From assembly GCA_035222895.1 (NCBI GenBank), contig JAVYIG010000171.1:669501-733500 (forward strand): a stretch of DNA of 64,000 bases. Reading direction: 5' to 3'. A program made the translations under genes and the position numbers. The number at the start of each line of letters is the position of its first letter. Positions within the stretch are counted from its first letter, which is position 1. The notes under the pieces are model-generated. The model was not told the DNA's origin, made no database searches, and worked only from the letters and a program-made list of their open reading frames with translations. This document shows positions 12,594 through 24,829 of the stretch, piece after piece. This DNA comes from Strongylocentrotus droebachiensis. Taxonomy: Eukaryota; Echinodermata; Echinoidea; Camarodonta; Strongylocentrotidae.

Positions 12594-15500
12594 CTGTCTT
12601 TAGTTGGTCTCCAAAGGACAAATTTTGCCGTTATTCTTCTCTTGACATGTTTAATTTGGTGTGCGATTTTCATTTACGGTGCAGAAGCAATTTGAACAGT
12701 AATATATTTCAAGCGGATGATGAATACTTCCAAGCTATATATTCGGATCCGAATTCAAGAGGATGGAAGAAGAAAAACCAATCCTTGATGATATTCTTCA
12801 TACTTTACTTCTGTGCTGGGATGTTCTCTTGTGCAATTTATTGGACACTGAAATGATGAGCCCGTCAGCTCTCAAGGACTAGTGTTGTGACAAAGAGGGT
12901 GAAAAAGTGTTGTGACAAAGGGGGTGAAAAGAAAGCAGAATTCCTTTTATTTATAAAAGGAAGAGCTTGGATTTCGGAATGTTTAAACTATGACAATATG
13001 CGAGTGGTATATGGCTCTATATCATGAACGGCGTTTTATTAATTGATTTATTGCCTATTTGAAATCATGGTGAAATCATTTCATAATGGAACAATTCATC
13101 TAGTTGGTATACCCAATGTCTTGATTGTCACAATAAAGGAAAGTTTACCATAGCCTTGTGACCGATTGACATATAAAATATTTAAATCATTTTGACTATG
13201 TCATGAGTGATGTCTCATCATGACGAGTTCTACGTAGGAAGTTTATCAATTATAATATGCATTTTGATTTTGACTACATTTTTATATTAACATGACATTA
13301 GTGCATTACAATGACTTTTTTATACTGGGTGAGCAACATTTGCTTTACGTTTTTCATATACGGTTTGTGCCTTTTTACATTTTGGAATGAATAATGTTTT
13401 ACCTCTTGTATACTGACGAAGGATGAAGGATGAAAGGTTGGTGGTGGAGGCCTATAAAAATTATAGTAATTATTAAAAAAATGGAACAAGAGCAATTACA
13501 AATATGTTATTTATCATAATTATTCATGTCGAGAAAGCGTCTCAATAATTATGTTTTGTTATTTTCCACCTGATGCAGGTATGGTCTTTTTTTCATGATT
13601 CAGCTGATCATTTAGCATGAGGCAATGTTAATGACGTTTTTAAAACAAACTGCCTGATTATTTTATTCACCTGATAGTGAGTTATAATTATGAAAGAATC
13701 GTTCAAGCCTATGCGATTTCAGTTGCAGAATGTCTTTCAAGTGATAAAGTGCGTTATTTTGTTACACTTCGAATTGAAGCGAAATTACAATATATTTCTT
13801 TGCTTTTTGTCTCTAGATTTGTTTAATGTGTATCGAACTACCGCTGAAAGGGTAATGCACTTTTTAATTTTATTTAATCATAGCAGTATTCAGAAACGTG
13901 GATCGAGAAACGTGGATATTTTAATAATTTGAATAGGGAAAGTATGTATAATCAATTATCAACATCAATATGTAGGTGTAAAGTAATTTAATTGGAAATA
14001 TTCGTATATTTGAATTATAAAATTGAACTTTATTCCATTGAATCTTTTGGTTTCAGTAAATGGTTTATATTCAAATTCTTCTCCATCTCTCTCTCTCTCT
14101 CTTTTCATCTTTATATATCACTAATATTTTCCAAAATTTTTGTTGAGCTCTTTAAAATATGAATTGAAGCAAATGCAGTATTGTGATATGCATCAAGCAT
14201 AAGACTTGTTCAGTGTGTGCCATTTCTTGACATATAATGTGATTATGAAATTAGACTAGTGCTGGCAAATGCCAAACGTTTTCTAAAATGAGATGAATTT
14301 CAGGTAAAATCGATCAAAACCAAGTAACAAACCTACACGAATTAATCAACATGGTCAATGTCGATGATTTAAGTTTCTAAATTAAAATGTGGATAGCAAG
14401 GGAGCCGAACAACAACAACAACTGAAAACCGACGGGTGAAAAATAATTTCCATTCCCTGAAAAGGGGGATCGTCTTGTAGTAACAAAGTACGTAGTCTGC
14501 ACTTTTCATGGGACCTACATGCAGTCCAACCCCATAATAATTGGTCAAGCAAAATGAGAAAATATATGTTTCCCTGTGAAACACAATGAATACGATTTGA
14601 ATTCAACAAAAAACACTTGGCCCGTACCACCTTAAAATTTCAAAAGATTAATCTGTTTTGAGGGCCTATTTTTTGTTACAATGGTGCTCTGTTGGGCTTC
14701 CAACCTCGTGTCGAACGTGTACTATCAGAGATACTTCTCGATTTGTATTTTCTTAGGCTGTAGAGCTAGATCAACAGTGCTTTTTTGAAAATTTCTGAAC
14801 GATGGAACTGTTCTGGTAATGAAATCTCTATCTAAATGGGGCGTGGACGTTTCCTATATTTTGTTCTTTCCCCGTATTCTTTGTGTCAATATCTGATCTA
14901 TTTTATATTGTGCTTCCGATGAATTGCTATGAACTTTGTGTAAGGTATTTTGTTAGGTATGTACTTCGAAATATTATGTAAATGTACGGTTCTTGCTTTT
15001 AAATTTAACTACTGAATTACATGGTGGCAAACACTCTATAAAACCACCAATTGGTGCATCACATATGGAAATATACACGAACATTGTATCTCTTATATTA
15101 GTCTGCATGAACATATTATGATGGGATAATTTTTCTCGAGCTGAATTCTTGTTGAAAGTGTTTGCGACTGTGTAAATCAGTATTGTATTGTTATGTTACT
15201 ACATGTACACTTGTTGCAGTTATTGCATTTATATGTATCAAGTTTTTTAATCAAACATGGAAATTATTGAAATGACTGGACATATCAATGCCCTTTTTTT
15301 TCCTACAAAGTCACATTAAAAAAAAAGTGTCGTAAATTTGTATATGTTCAAACAAAAAGCGAAAACAAAAGGCAAAGCGAAAAAATGTTCACGTTGGCAT
15401 GCGTTTAATAGTAAAAATATTTGCACAAGTTCTTTCAAAGGACAAGAAATGTAACTACAAAAATTTCAAAAGTACAAGAAATACATCATACATGTCAACA

Positions 15501-17014
15501 AAAACAACTTCAATACCGTGGGTATTAAATTATTGACAAGATACCACCTTACTTTCATAACAAACGAGACAGGCAAGTGATGATTTTAAAACAAATGAGT
15601 TAAAGAGAAATTCTCGTTGGGCAAGAAACACAAATTCCACTTTCCATGAATACATCTACATTGTCAACCGTTTATGTCTATATAAATTTGTATACCAATT
15701 TATTGTTTAACTCGTACTGTATTATAAGCAATTACGCCTCAAAGGAGGGGGGGGGGAGAGGTGTCAGACCAAATTTGCTGACCAAAGAGCTGGCAAATTT
15801 TAATTCATGGGGGGGGGGGCGAGTTGTCATATACTCGTCTACCGACACCCCCAGCAAATAAGTGTGCCTCGTCATTTTCTGGTTACCTTCGATTCGTACT
15901 TACCACAATGTAAATTAAGATAACTGGTAATAAATTACAAAAAACATTATTTTCTACTAAGGAATTTATCTGTGAAATCTACAACTTAGACCTTCAACCT
16001 TGTGACAACGTAATCAGGCAATCTCTAGACGTCAATTCTTTGTAGCAAAGGTTGAGGTGACGCAAGGAATCGTTTAAAATGGTGTCACAGAATAATTTTT
16101 AGAATGTATACGTCGTTAGCTTTGGTAACCGATGATTATTTCAATACAATTTAATCTTAATTCTTTCCACCCAAACTCTGATGGCACTGGCATATAATGA
16201 AAAGAATAATGACAAGGTAAAAAAAAAAACGAATGAGAAAAACGAAACAACAGAATACATGTATGTTTTAAGTAACACTAAACATATACTGTTATTAGCC
16301 ATGCAAGATCTCAAAAACTGCTGCACAGTGGTTTTAAATTGCTTTTATTTATAAAATTGTTTTTAAATTCTTTTCAACGCTCAAAGCACTTTAACTTTCA
16401 TCAAAAGCATGTTTTAGTCTCTATTCAAACCGAAGTAACATGTCCACACATTACCCATATAGAGCAAAACGATGTCCGATATCGACTCTATACAGATAAT
16501 TTCAAAACACAGTACCTTAAGTAGACTTAAAAATCAGGGTCACATGTACTTCGAAGTTTCTAAAACTAAGGTTTATTTCAAAATGACATGTCACATAAAT
16601 ACTTTAATTGTGGTGACCCTCATAACGCAATGATCTACAGCAGCCAATGCAAATAAAATATTTCGAACAAGTACATGTATATTATTTCTAAAAGAAACAC
16701 ATTTTTTTAAAACAAAAACAGTAATATGGAATATTTGATGCCATAGCATGTTTATAATATCGCTCTGTAAAGATAAAATTTAAAAATGAAATATTTCAAC
16801 AACATGATTTCATAGACATACATGTATATACAACAGAAAAAAATGGAAATATGAGGCAATCATGGAGATTTAAAAAAACCAAGATCAACAAAATTCAGTC
16901 ATGAAACTGAAAACAACATACCAGTAAAATATAAAAAATGATGTATATCATTACGAAAACAAAAGCAGAAGTCAAATTTCTGTACGTGGGCAAATGGAAA
17001 CGGTAAGGCGATAT
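12594..17014. other. Intergenic stretch between alpha-2/delta and MIF gene 1
   Basis: No exon was recognised on either strand. It begins with the alpha-2/delta 3' UTR. A 24-bp unit (GTGTTGTGACAAAGNGGGTG) is repeated twice near 12882-12930. A candidate poly(A) signal AATAAA lies at 13132-13137. Short CT and poly-G runs occur near 14087 and 15748. The downstream part (up to 17014) is the 3' flank of MIF gene 1. Confidence 0.6.
13132..13137 (+). other. Candidate poly(A) signal of the alpha-2/delta gene
   Basis: AATAAA about 540 bp after the stop codon, in the transcript orientation. Other A-rich hexamers exist nearby, so cleavage at this site is only a suggestion. Confidence 0.35.
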
Positions 17015-19602
17015 TTATTTGGTCAATTTGTGCCATCTGACATCAAACGGTCCTCCTTGGCCCATGCAACCAAACCTATCGGATACCAGACCACCATCGA
17101 TGCCAATATCATCTGCTGACATCGTGTGCATGTATACCATGAACCTATGGAAGAGAGAGAGAGAGAGAGAGAGAAAGAAGGGGGAGAAAAAAGAAGAAGG
17201 GAGAGAGATCCATAATTTAATAAAATGAATATCAACAATGTTCAGAGATAATAGAGCAACAATGGAAATAAGAAAGGTATACCATCAAAAAAAAAATATC
17301 TTCAAAATTCACATCATCACATTTTTTTAAAAACCCTCTGAAATGGTATGTGTCTGCCTTCATTATACTACAGCTTCCTCTTTAAATGTTTTCATAAATC
17401 TGCAGCTGTCATCCAGTGGTTCAAAAAGATAATATTCCTTTGAAAATTTAAAATACATTAATTATCCCACAACAAAAACATTAACAAATATTCCTCTGAT
17501 ATCTAATCGACACGACCGTCATCGGAGTAGTCGTTTCTATAATTCTTTGTTTCTCTTTCGACTCACCTGGAAGAATCTTTAAGTTTAAGTTGTTCCTTGA
17601 CGTAGTCCAAGACCTTTTGAGAGGTCTCTCTCCTGTGCTCTACATCTCCAAAGCCACGGGATGTACACAGTGAGACATACCCGGCAGGGTCAGTGGAGCC
17701 CCCACGAAACATGAACTGATTCGGCTGAATGTGGACAGTTATTTTCTGACAAAAAATAAGAGAACACAAATAAATCAATGATTGAATAAAGAAATAAAGA
17801 AATATGTATGAAATAATAAACAAATTCATTGATCATCAATCAAAAAAAGAAAAAAAGAAAGAGAGAAAAAAAGAAACATGGTAAAAATCAGTTAAAAAGT
17901 GTAGTATAAGAACCCACATGCGCTTTATAGATGGAGTAGGGTTCACTAATCAAATCACGATTTGTATGTGAATGTTCAAGTACACTTTTCTTTTTGAACA
18001 CAAAAAGCAGTCAGGATCACCATTAACCCATTATTAAGTCAAACAAGGATTGACTTTGGTGAAGAAGAAAAAAAATTGATGTTTCCACCAGCTTCACTGT
18101 CAGGAGAGCGGAAAGTGTATATTGGAATGGAATGAGCCCTGGAAATGAGACAGATAATACTCTGATTGAAATTTGTCATTCTGGCTACCGGTAGTTAACA
18201 TTTTGTGAATTACCAGTATTCCCAAGAGCTGATGTTCACATCACTGAATCAAATTTGAGGGCTTTACAACACTAAACACATGACTATGTCGATAGACAGC
18301 AAACAATACTTTAATATATTTATTTTTCTGACATGCACAATATAATCGACATTGTTAATATTGACCCTGAAGATTCTGTGTGCCTAGCTAGATAATTGTT
18401 TATTCAGGCCTACTCAAAGATAAGGAAATCCCTCTATAATCAAACTGAGTCATTTGTTTAAACGTGTCAAACATTATGACAACCCATTCCCAAAGTCTCT
18501 TCCTGTTAGTATTTCAGGTTGACTTACAATCATTTCTGACGTTACACATCACAATACAATATTCTGTCTTGTACATGTAATTACTGTGCTTTAATTCTAT
18601 TAAAATATTCGCCCTCATTAGTTATTACAATGGTTCCTCTGGCATAGGCTTACTTATATCTAGAGCCGTGACCCAGACAATTTAATTGGAGTCAGGCTCC
18701 TTTTTTAAAATTATCAATTCTGCCAAAAATCACCAATGTACTTTAGCCACTGTGAATTGGTGATCATCTGACCATGCTGATTGTTACATCACACAGGTTG
18801 AAGGGTTGAACCATGTGGTGATGAGTGTGGTGAAAGTGAAAACTAAATTTGTCTTATTTCCAATCAAGTCAATGTTCTGTCATGGGAGGGGTAGAGAAAA
18901 GGTCAAGAAAAACAACAGGCTTCACTTTATCATGCTGTCAACATTAAAATTTAACCACACCCCCCCCCAAAAAAAGAAAAGAATATGGGTCACATCCCTA
19001 AACTATCACAGAGGAAACTATGTTGGCAATAGACAATAGTCGAGGGTATAATTGATTTTCAATACAATTCTCAATACCCTGGACCTTGAGAGCGGTTTCA
19101 ACAATTGAAAAAGCATCGCTACCAGCTGTATTGTTGTTTACAGTTGTAGCATTCCTCTAAGCAGTAGAAAAGGGAAGGTGACTAAAAATGAAACAAATAT
19201 GGAATTGTCGGTGTTATACAGCCCCCCCCCCCCCCATATATAACACACCCATATATATTACACACACACCAAATGATGGGGCTACGCGTTGACCAAGCTA
19301 GTTTTTATACCAAATAAATAAATACAAATCTGAACACAAACAATTCCAAATTCAAGTAAAAAGAATAGTATGATTTCAGTCTGGTGATGGGTTCACAGCG
19401 ACCACTCACTCATACATATTACGAGTTATTTGTAGAACATATTAATGATAGGATGCATATACATCATGCATGTAGATGTGGAAAATGGCCTTACCTCCTC
19501 TTCCCGATGCAGTCTGTCCGATAGTATGTGGGTGAGGCCTGTGGCAAATTCTTCCATTGTCGAGCTCATATCCACATTCGTTACAAATACTGCGAGCGGC
19601 AT
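17015..19602 (-). CDS. MIF / D-dopachrome tautomerase family protein, gene 1 (complete, 3 exons)
   Basis: MIF-family proteins are trimeric tautomerases that also act as secreted cytokines. Exons on the minus strand: 19602-19495 (108 bp), 17745-17567 (179 bp) and 17144-17015 (130 bp). Joined they give 417 nt, 138 residues plus stop. The protein starts MPLAVFVTNVDMSS, so the catalytic N-terminal proline after Met is kept. Exon 2 gives KITVHIQPNQFMFRGGSTDP, matching the [20 protein letters not shown] region of human MIF. Exon 3 gives RFMVYMHTMSADDIGIDGG. By eye alignment, the human MIF Lys32 position is Arg, and both cysteines of the CALC redox motif are absent, as in DDT. About 20 extra C-terminal residues follow the usual end (human MIF is 115 aa). 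Exon phases (0, then 2) match gene 2 in this window. Whether it is closer to MIF or DDT is undecided. Confidence 0.92.
17149..17176. repeat. (GA)n microsatellite forming the pyrimidine tract of MIF gene 1 exon 3
   Basis: Read on the minus strand this is a CT run that ends a few bases before the acceptor TTCCATAG of the exon starting at 17144. It is followed on the plus strand by further purine-rich sequence to about 17210. Confidence 0.85.
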
Positions 19603-19838
19603 GATGACTTGTGGATAAACCAAAACTCAGGTATAACTATAAATACCGTATGAATATATAACGACTACGTGAGAAAATTTGTCTTTCAGTGATGGTATTT
19701 ATTTTCGCAAGATGGAATGGAAAATCACTGGGTAAATCACTCGTCCTTTATAGTACTCGTATGTGAGGAAATGCACGTACATTGTGTATGCAAACACGGC
19801 TCTTGTGTTGTCATACCGTATCGTCACAGCTGATGCGC

Positions 19839-19846
19839 TGACGTCA
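19839..19846. promoter_or_regulatory. CRE-like palindrome upstream of MIF gene 1
   Basis: TGACGTCA is a perfect consensus cAMP-response element (CREB/ATF site). It lies 237 bp upstream of the MIF gene 1 start codon and about 570 bp from the start of the divergent gene at 20417. Function is inferred from motif and position only. Confidence 0.4.
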
Positions 19847-20416
19847 CGATAGTGTAGTCTTTATTACAGCACTTATGGATTACTGTTCATCGAAGGACTT
19901 GAAGGGATTTCCGTCTTGAAACGTTTTATCTTTTCTATAATCTGTTATTAATTATTTTATCACTAGCTGACAAAAAAAAGATAGTTTATTAGTGTATTTG
20001 GCATTTGACTAATGAAGCTGCTTACCTACAACTGCAAAGTCATAAATTATAATTCCTGTAAAAAAGCTAATCGTGCTACGTTGTTCCCTCAGGGACCATC
20101 GAGGTCATAGTCGGTAGGCCATGTAATTGTATCGTGTTTTTGCGTGGTCTGATCAGTGGTGTTAGAAATAAAATTCATGATAATCTCCCAAATATTATAA
20201 AACATGCATAAACACTCTGTTCTCCTCACGATTATGCTCCCAAATCGATGAAAATAAAATAATTCTGACGTTTATTTCAATAGTTATTATTCGTGAACAA
20301 CTGCTATTATAATACACGCTGGCTTCTGGTTTACGTACTTTCGGCCAATCAGAAGGCAGCATTTTCAGGCTCGTACACGTTCGCGATCGCAATCAAATTC
20401 TACGTTGACAAGCAAT

Positions 20417-23400
20417 ATGGCGACCGACGCTACGGCTGCTTGTTCGTCAACAAGTTCAGAATTGAAGTGTTTTATTCACTCCGAAAGTGCTTCTGACGAT
20501 GATTTAAAGGCATTTAATGCAACAACGTGGGCCAAAGTTTTCACTAGCGCTGCGATTTGGAAATATTCCAACGGGAAAAAGGCCAAAATTGCAACAGAAT
20601 TTCTGGCACTGATCGACTCAACCAGCGACGCCGACAGCGTTGAAATTCCACAACAAGCAGGTTTTCATCGAAAATGCTACCAGCAATTTACAGATAAGAC
20701 AAAGGTTGACCAAGCTAAGAGAAAGCAGGAGAAAGCAGAACTGGAAGATGAAGGTGAGTTTACTTGACAATATTTTCACAGGAAATTGCATGTGATCATT
20801 TACTTGTGATAAGGCCTAGCCAGGCCCTATAGGTCAGGGCTAGGCTAGCCCTAACTCTATTGATCGCCAGCGCTACCGCGCTGGCGATCCGTAGGGTTAG
20901 CCTAGCCCTAGGCCTTGATCTAGTCATGTTACACCAAACCTTAACTTAGGCCCTAGGGCAAGGCCCAAGTCAAGATCATGAATGAACGGTGCCAAATATT
21001 GATTAAAATTCATGTGAGCAACCGATCAATAACCATGTTCATTTTTTTCTAAAGTAACTGAAATAAGAAATGATTTCCTACATGGCACATGCAATTAAAT
21101 TTAATAATTTTAAAATGTAGTCGCGTGTAATCACATTCACAGCAGCCTTAGCCCTTAGCAATGTTACTTGTAACTTGTTTGTTAGTGTCTATAATTAGAT
21201 AGATGTGACTTGAGTTGAGTTGAGAAAAAATGGTCCCCTCATCATTGCCAAAACAAAAGGCATTGCCATTGGTAAAATGGCGCTCATTTAAAAATAGAAA
21301 AATTAAATAGACTACAATCTACAATCATATTATTATGATGTAGATTCTACATCATAATAATATGATGCAATACATACCGATGTAATGTCTTTGACATGCC
21401 ACCGTGTATGTATTGACATTGTTAGTAAAGCTGGCCAGCGCCTAGAGGGACGGAATGCTGCCCAAATTTTCATTCACGAAAAGAGATCCAGACCCATTTT
21501 GGATTGTGCCTGTCATTTTGTAGTTATTGACTATTCATTTTTTACTGTGTATGATGCAATACATACCGATGCATGTATTTGATATGAATTACTAATAAAG
21601 CTGGCCAGCGCCTAGAGGGACGGAATGCTGCCCAAATTATTATTCACGAAAAGAGATCCAGACCCATTTTGGATTGTGCCTGTCATTTTGTAGTTATTGA
21701 CTATTCATTTTTTTTCTGTGTGTGATGCAATACATACCGATGCATGTATTTGATATGAATTACTAAAAATATTCATTCACAAAAAAAGATCCAGACCTAT
21801 ATTCGGTTGTAAAAGAGCCGAAACTACAGCATTTAAAGCAGGCCCATTATGACCCTTTTTTAAAGGGATTGTTTTACATAATGCAATAAAGCGTGTGTTT
21901 TTGTCACTGCATGGTATACACATAAATAGTCCTCTTGTTCTCCTTATGATACTTTCTTCTGAAATAAATGCTCCTTTTATCATCTTGCAATTACATTATA
22001 ATTTATTTTTGCGAGCAAATTAGTGTGTTCCACACTTGGAAATTACTAACTATTTATTGTTGCAAACCCAGAATTAATTGACATATAATAATTGCATAAA
22101 AAGTACATATGCGTATCACATATCTATTATTTAATTGCTCTTTTCATTTTATTTTTATATTTCCCCAGATTCATCTAAAGAACCAGAGCTGAAGAAGCCA
22201 CGAAGGGAACTACGATCCAGAGAGGCAGCCACCAGTTCCCGACGTTCTGTGCACGTACTCCCAGCAGAGTGTATCATCTGTCAGAAGAGTGGACGGTTGG
22301 ATGTAAAGAAGCAAGGCAAGCGTGTAAAGGAGCCACTTTCCAACTGTGAGATAGTCAACGGAGGGCGAATTCTAGAGCAGGCTATCAACGAGCAAAATAC
22401 TCGCATCTTACGGCTCATCCAACATCAAGATTGCGTTGCCTTAGAAGTCAAATACCATGCAACCTGTTACCTGGATTACACGCGACCTCTGACAAGGAAA
22501 GGAAACAAGCAGAAGCATGACAGGCACTACACTGAGTCATTTAAGAAGTTCTGTAAGGATGTAGTGGAGGAGAAGCTGATTAAGGAGGAGAAGGCATGGG
22601 AGTTGGTCGCGCTCAAGAAGAAATTCGTCCAAGTTGTAGCCGAAGTTGAGAAGGTGGATGCCAGTTCTTATAAAACAAACAGTTTGAAGCGTCGGCTACA
22701 AAGTACATACCCATGTCTAAGATTTGCAAGACCAAAGAATCCTAATGAGAGCGACATTGTGTATGCTAAGCAGCTTTCGGCAGAGACCCTTTTCGCTAAC
22801 AGCAGGGCTTCCGTTGATGGACCGTCCGGTACTGACACCAGCACAGACTCGGAGGAAGATGAAGACTTTGTTTTACAACGAAGAAGAACAACAGGATCCA
22901 CTCTGACAGAGATGTACAACAGCGCCATATATTTGAAGAAAGAAATTGAAGATATACCAACACAAACTATGCCATGGCCACCAGACTCAACACATCTGAC
23001 ACTGGACACAGCAGAGAAGATCGTTCCAACTAAGCTCTACAACTTCCTCTCATGGATGGTTGGTTTCAATGAAGATCCTGAAGACGTTAAGTTTGTAACA
23101 CTGCCAGAAGAGCAACATAGACGGATATTGTCCCTGTCGCAGGATATTATATATCTTACTTCAAAGGGAAGGAAGGCAATGCCAAAGCAAACGTCACTCG
23201 CCATGGCTGTTCGCCACCTCACTGGGTCAGCACAACTGATTGGGCTTCTAAATGGCTTCGGACATGCCACGTCCCACACCAAGGTCCTCGAGCATGATAC
23301 TGCGCTGGCCAAGAAGGAGATTCAAAATGGCGAAAACAAAATACCATCTTGTCTGCAACAAGGAGTTTACACCACACTATGTTGGGACAACAATGACTTT

Positions 23401-24314
23401 GGCGAGGAGACTCTGTCGGGGAGAGGCACAACCCACAACACTAACGGGATTGCCATACAGCATAAGCCAGCTCCAATAGATCAACCACCGGAGACATCTG
23501 TTTCAGTCAAGAAGACAAAAGAACGAACACTCAAAGCATCAGAAGAGGTACTTGTGCCATTTTTCGGTACCAAGAAGGCCAACCCGCAACCACTAGGACC
23601 TGAACTGAAGCTCCAAAAGGAAGTGCCTGAGTACTCCGAACCGATCCAGGCTGCAAGACGTATAGACAACGGGTACTTTATCACCAAGTATCCTGTACCA
23701 GACAGTAGCCGCCTTCTGCCAGGATGGACCGGATATAATCAGATGCTTGTTAACAGCATTCCACCAAAGGCAACCATAGCTTATCTTCCTGTCATCGACG
23801 CCTCACCCACACAAATGAATGCTGTCAACACTCTGCTTCATCGAAGTATTGACATCGCTGACTCGTTGAAGTTAGACTCTGTCGTTGTTGTGGTAGACCA
23901 GGCAATATATGCTAAGGCACAGTCCGTACGGTGGCAAACTCCAATCTTCAAGAAACGAATAGTACTGCGGCTTGGAGCATTCCATACCGCCATGACAATG
24001 ATGGCATGCCATCGCCAGTCAACCATGGATGGAAAATGGAGGATAGTGAGCTTGCCATTGACTGGATGGATCTGGCACCAGCACCAGAAAGTGTACTGGA
24101 ACTGGCATTCTGCAAGTGTAAGCGCTCAAAATGCAAGGCAGAAGATGCTGACGATGGATGCTGTGCTAATCTTGGCCTTCAGTGTACAGACCTATGCCAA
24201 TGCAAAAACTGTGACAACTTGGAACCTCTGATAGCTGACGAAGATGCAAATAATCCAGCAAGTGATTCTGATGATGAGGAAGGGGAAGACGATTTTGGTG
24301 AGGAGGAGCACTAA
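20417..24314 (+). CDS. Uncharacterised transposon-like metazoan gene, two exons, internally deleted
   Basis: Exon 1 is 20417-20753 from ATG (MATDATAACSS). The donor is GAAG/GTGAGT, the acceptor TTTCCCCAG, and exon 2 begins at 22169. Together they read 799 residues in one frame to a stop at 24231. Visible elements: FHRKCYQQF (residues ~85-95), CIICQKSGR, and YHATCYLDYTR, which look like paired Cys/His zinc-binding motifs. Further along are PWPPDSTHLTL, LYNFLSWMVGF, TSKGRKAMPKQTSLAM, CWDNNDFGEE and VVVVDQAIYAKAQ..W, then RIVLRLGAFHTAM. After about 24000 the family-like sequence continues in another frame (PSPVNHGWKMEDSELAIDWM, then a Cys-rich tail CKCKRSKC...CTDLCQCKNC) to 24314. I recall this as an abundant unnamed family in corals, echinoderms and fish, with about 300 residues normally between these blocks. 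No reverse transcriptase, integrase, capsid or protease is visible. A DDE-type transposase role is inference. This copy looks inactive. Confidence 0.65.
20807..20928. repeat. Nested hairpin in the intron of the transposon-like gene
   Basis: A perfect 12-bp stem GATCGCCAGCGC / GCGCTGGCGATC with a TACC loop lies at 20862-20889. It is flanked by imperfect outer arms rich in GGCCTAG and AGCCCTAAC on the left and their complements on the right. It is notably G/C-rich within an AT-rich region. Confidence 0.75.
21364..21800. repeat. Tandem repeat, about 2.4 units of 171-189 bp
   Basis: The phrase GATGCAATACATACCGATG recurs at 21364, 21553 and 21724, and CTGGCCAGCGCCTAGAGGGA at 21431 and 21601. The units are nearly identical and sit in the intron of the transposon-like gene, about 370 bp before its exon 2. 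Confidence 0.9.
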
Positions 24315-24829
24315 AGTAAGTATCTAAGCTTAATATTGCTCATATTAATGTTTGTCCAATCATTTAGTTGATCTAAGACAGGGACTAACAACATGGGACA
24401 GGCGCAATTTTTTGCCCATAAATCCAAGAATTGCGCTGGTTCTTATTTAAAGCCCTGATGAGGAATAAAGGTATATTCTTGAAAAGTCCTATTTGGCAGT
24501 ATTTGAAACTCCACATTTGTGAACTGATATATGGCACTGGTATCTGGCTTGGCTTCTTGGAGGGCTGGACAAATCATGCTGTAATAGGTTCTGGAAAACA
24601 AACAAACACAAACTCAAATGTTTATTGTAACATGAAGACACCAATATTTCACCGATGATTACATAAAATTTCAGTATTATTTAATGTGCATCAAGTGCAC
24701 GTGAAAACTTAAAAGAGCTACTGGACAGCATGCTTTAGTTCATCAGGAGATGCAACAAGTTCATAATTTACCCAAAACATACTGAAAACTCAGAACTAAT
24801 TTGCAGCACATACAGCTCTTCCCTTTTTA

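Noticed and set aside
12509-12856. 115-codon plus-strand frame ending in a hydrophobic stretch
   Set aside because: It overlaps the last alpha-2/delta exon in a different frame. The exon frame gives the expected SSECGRG and GPI tail, and the rest is 3' UTR.
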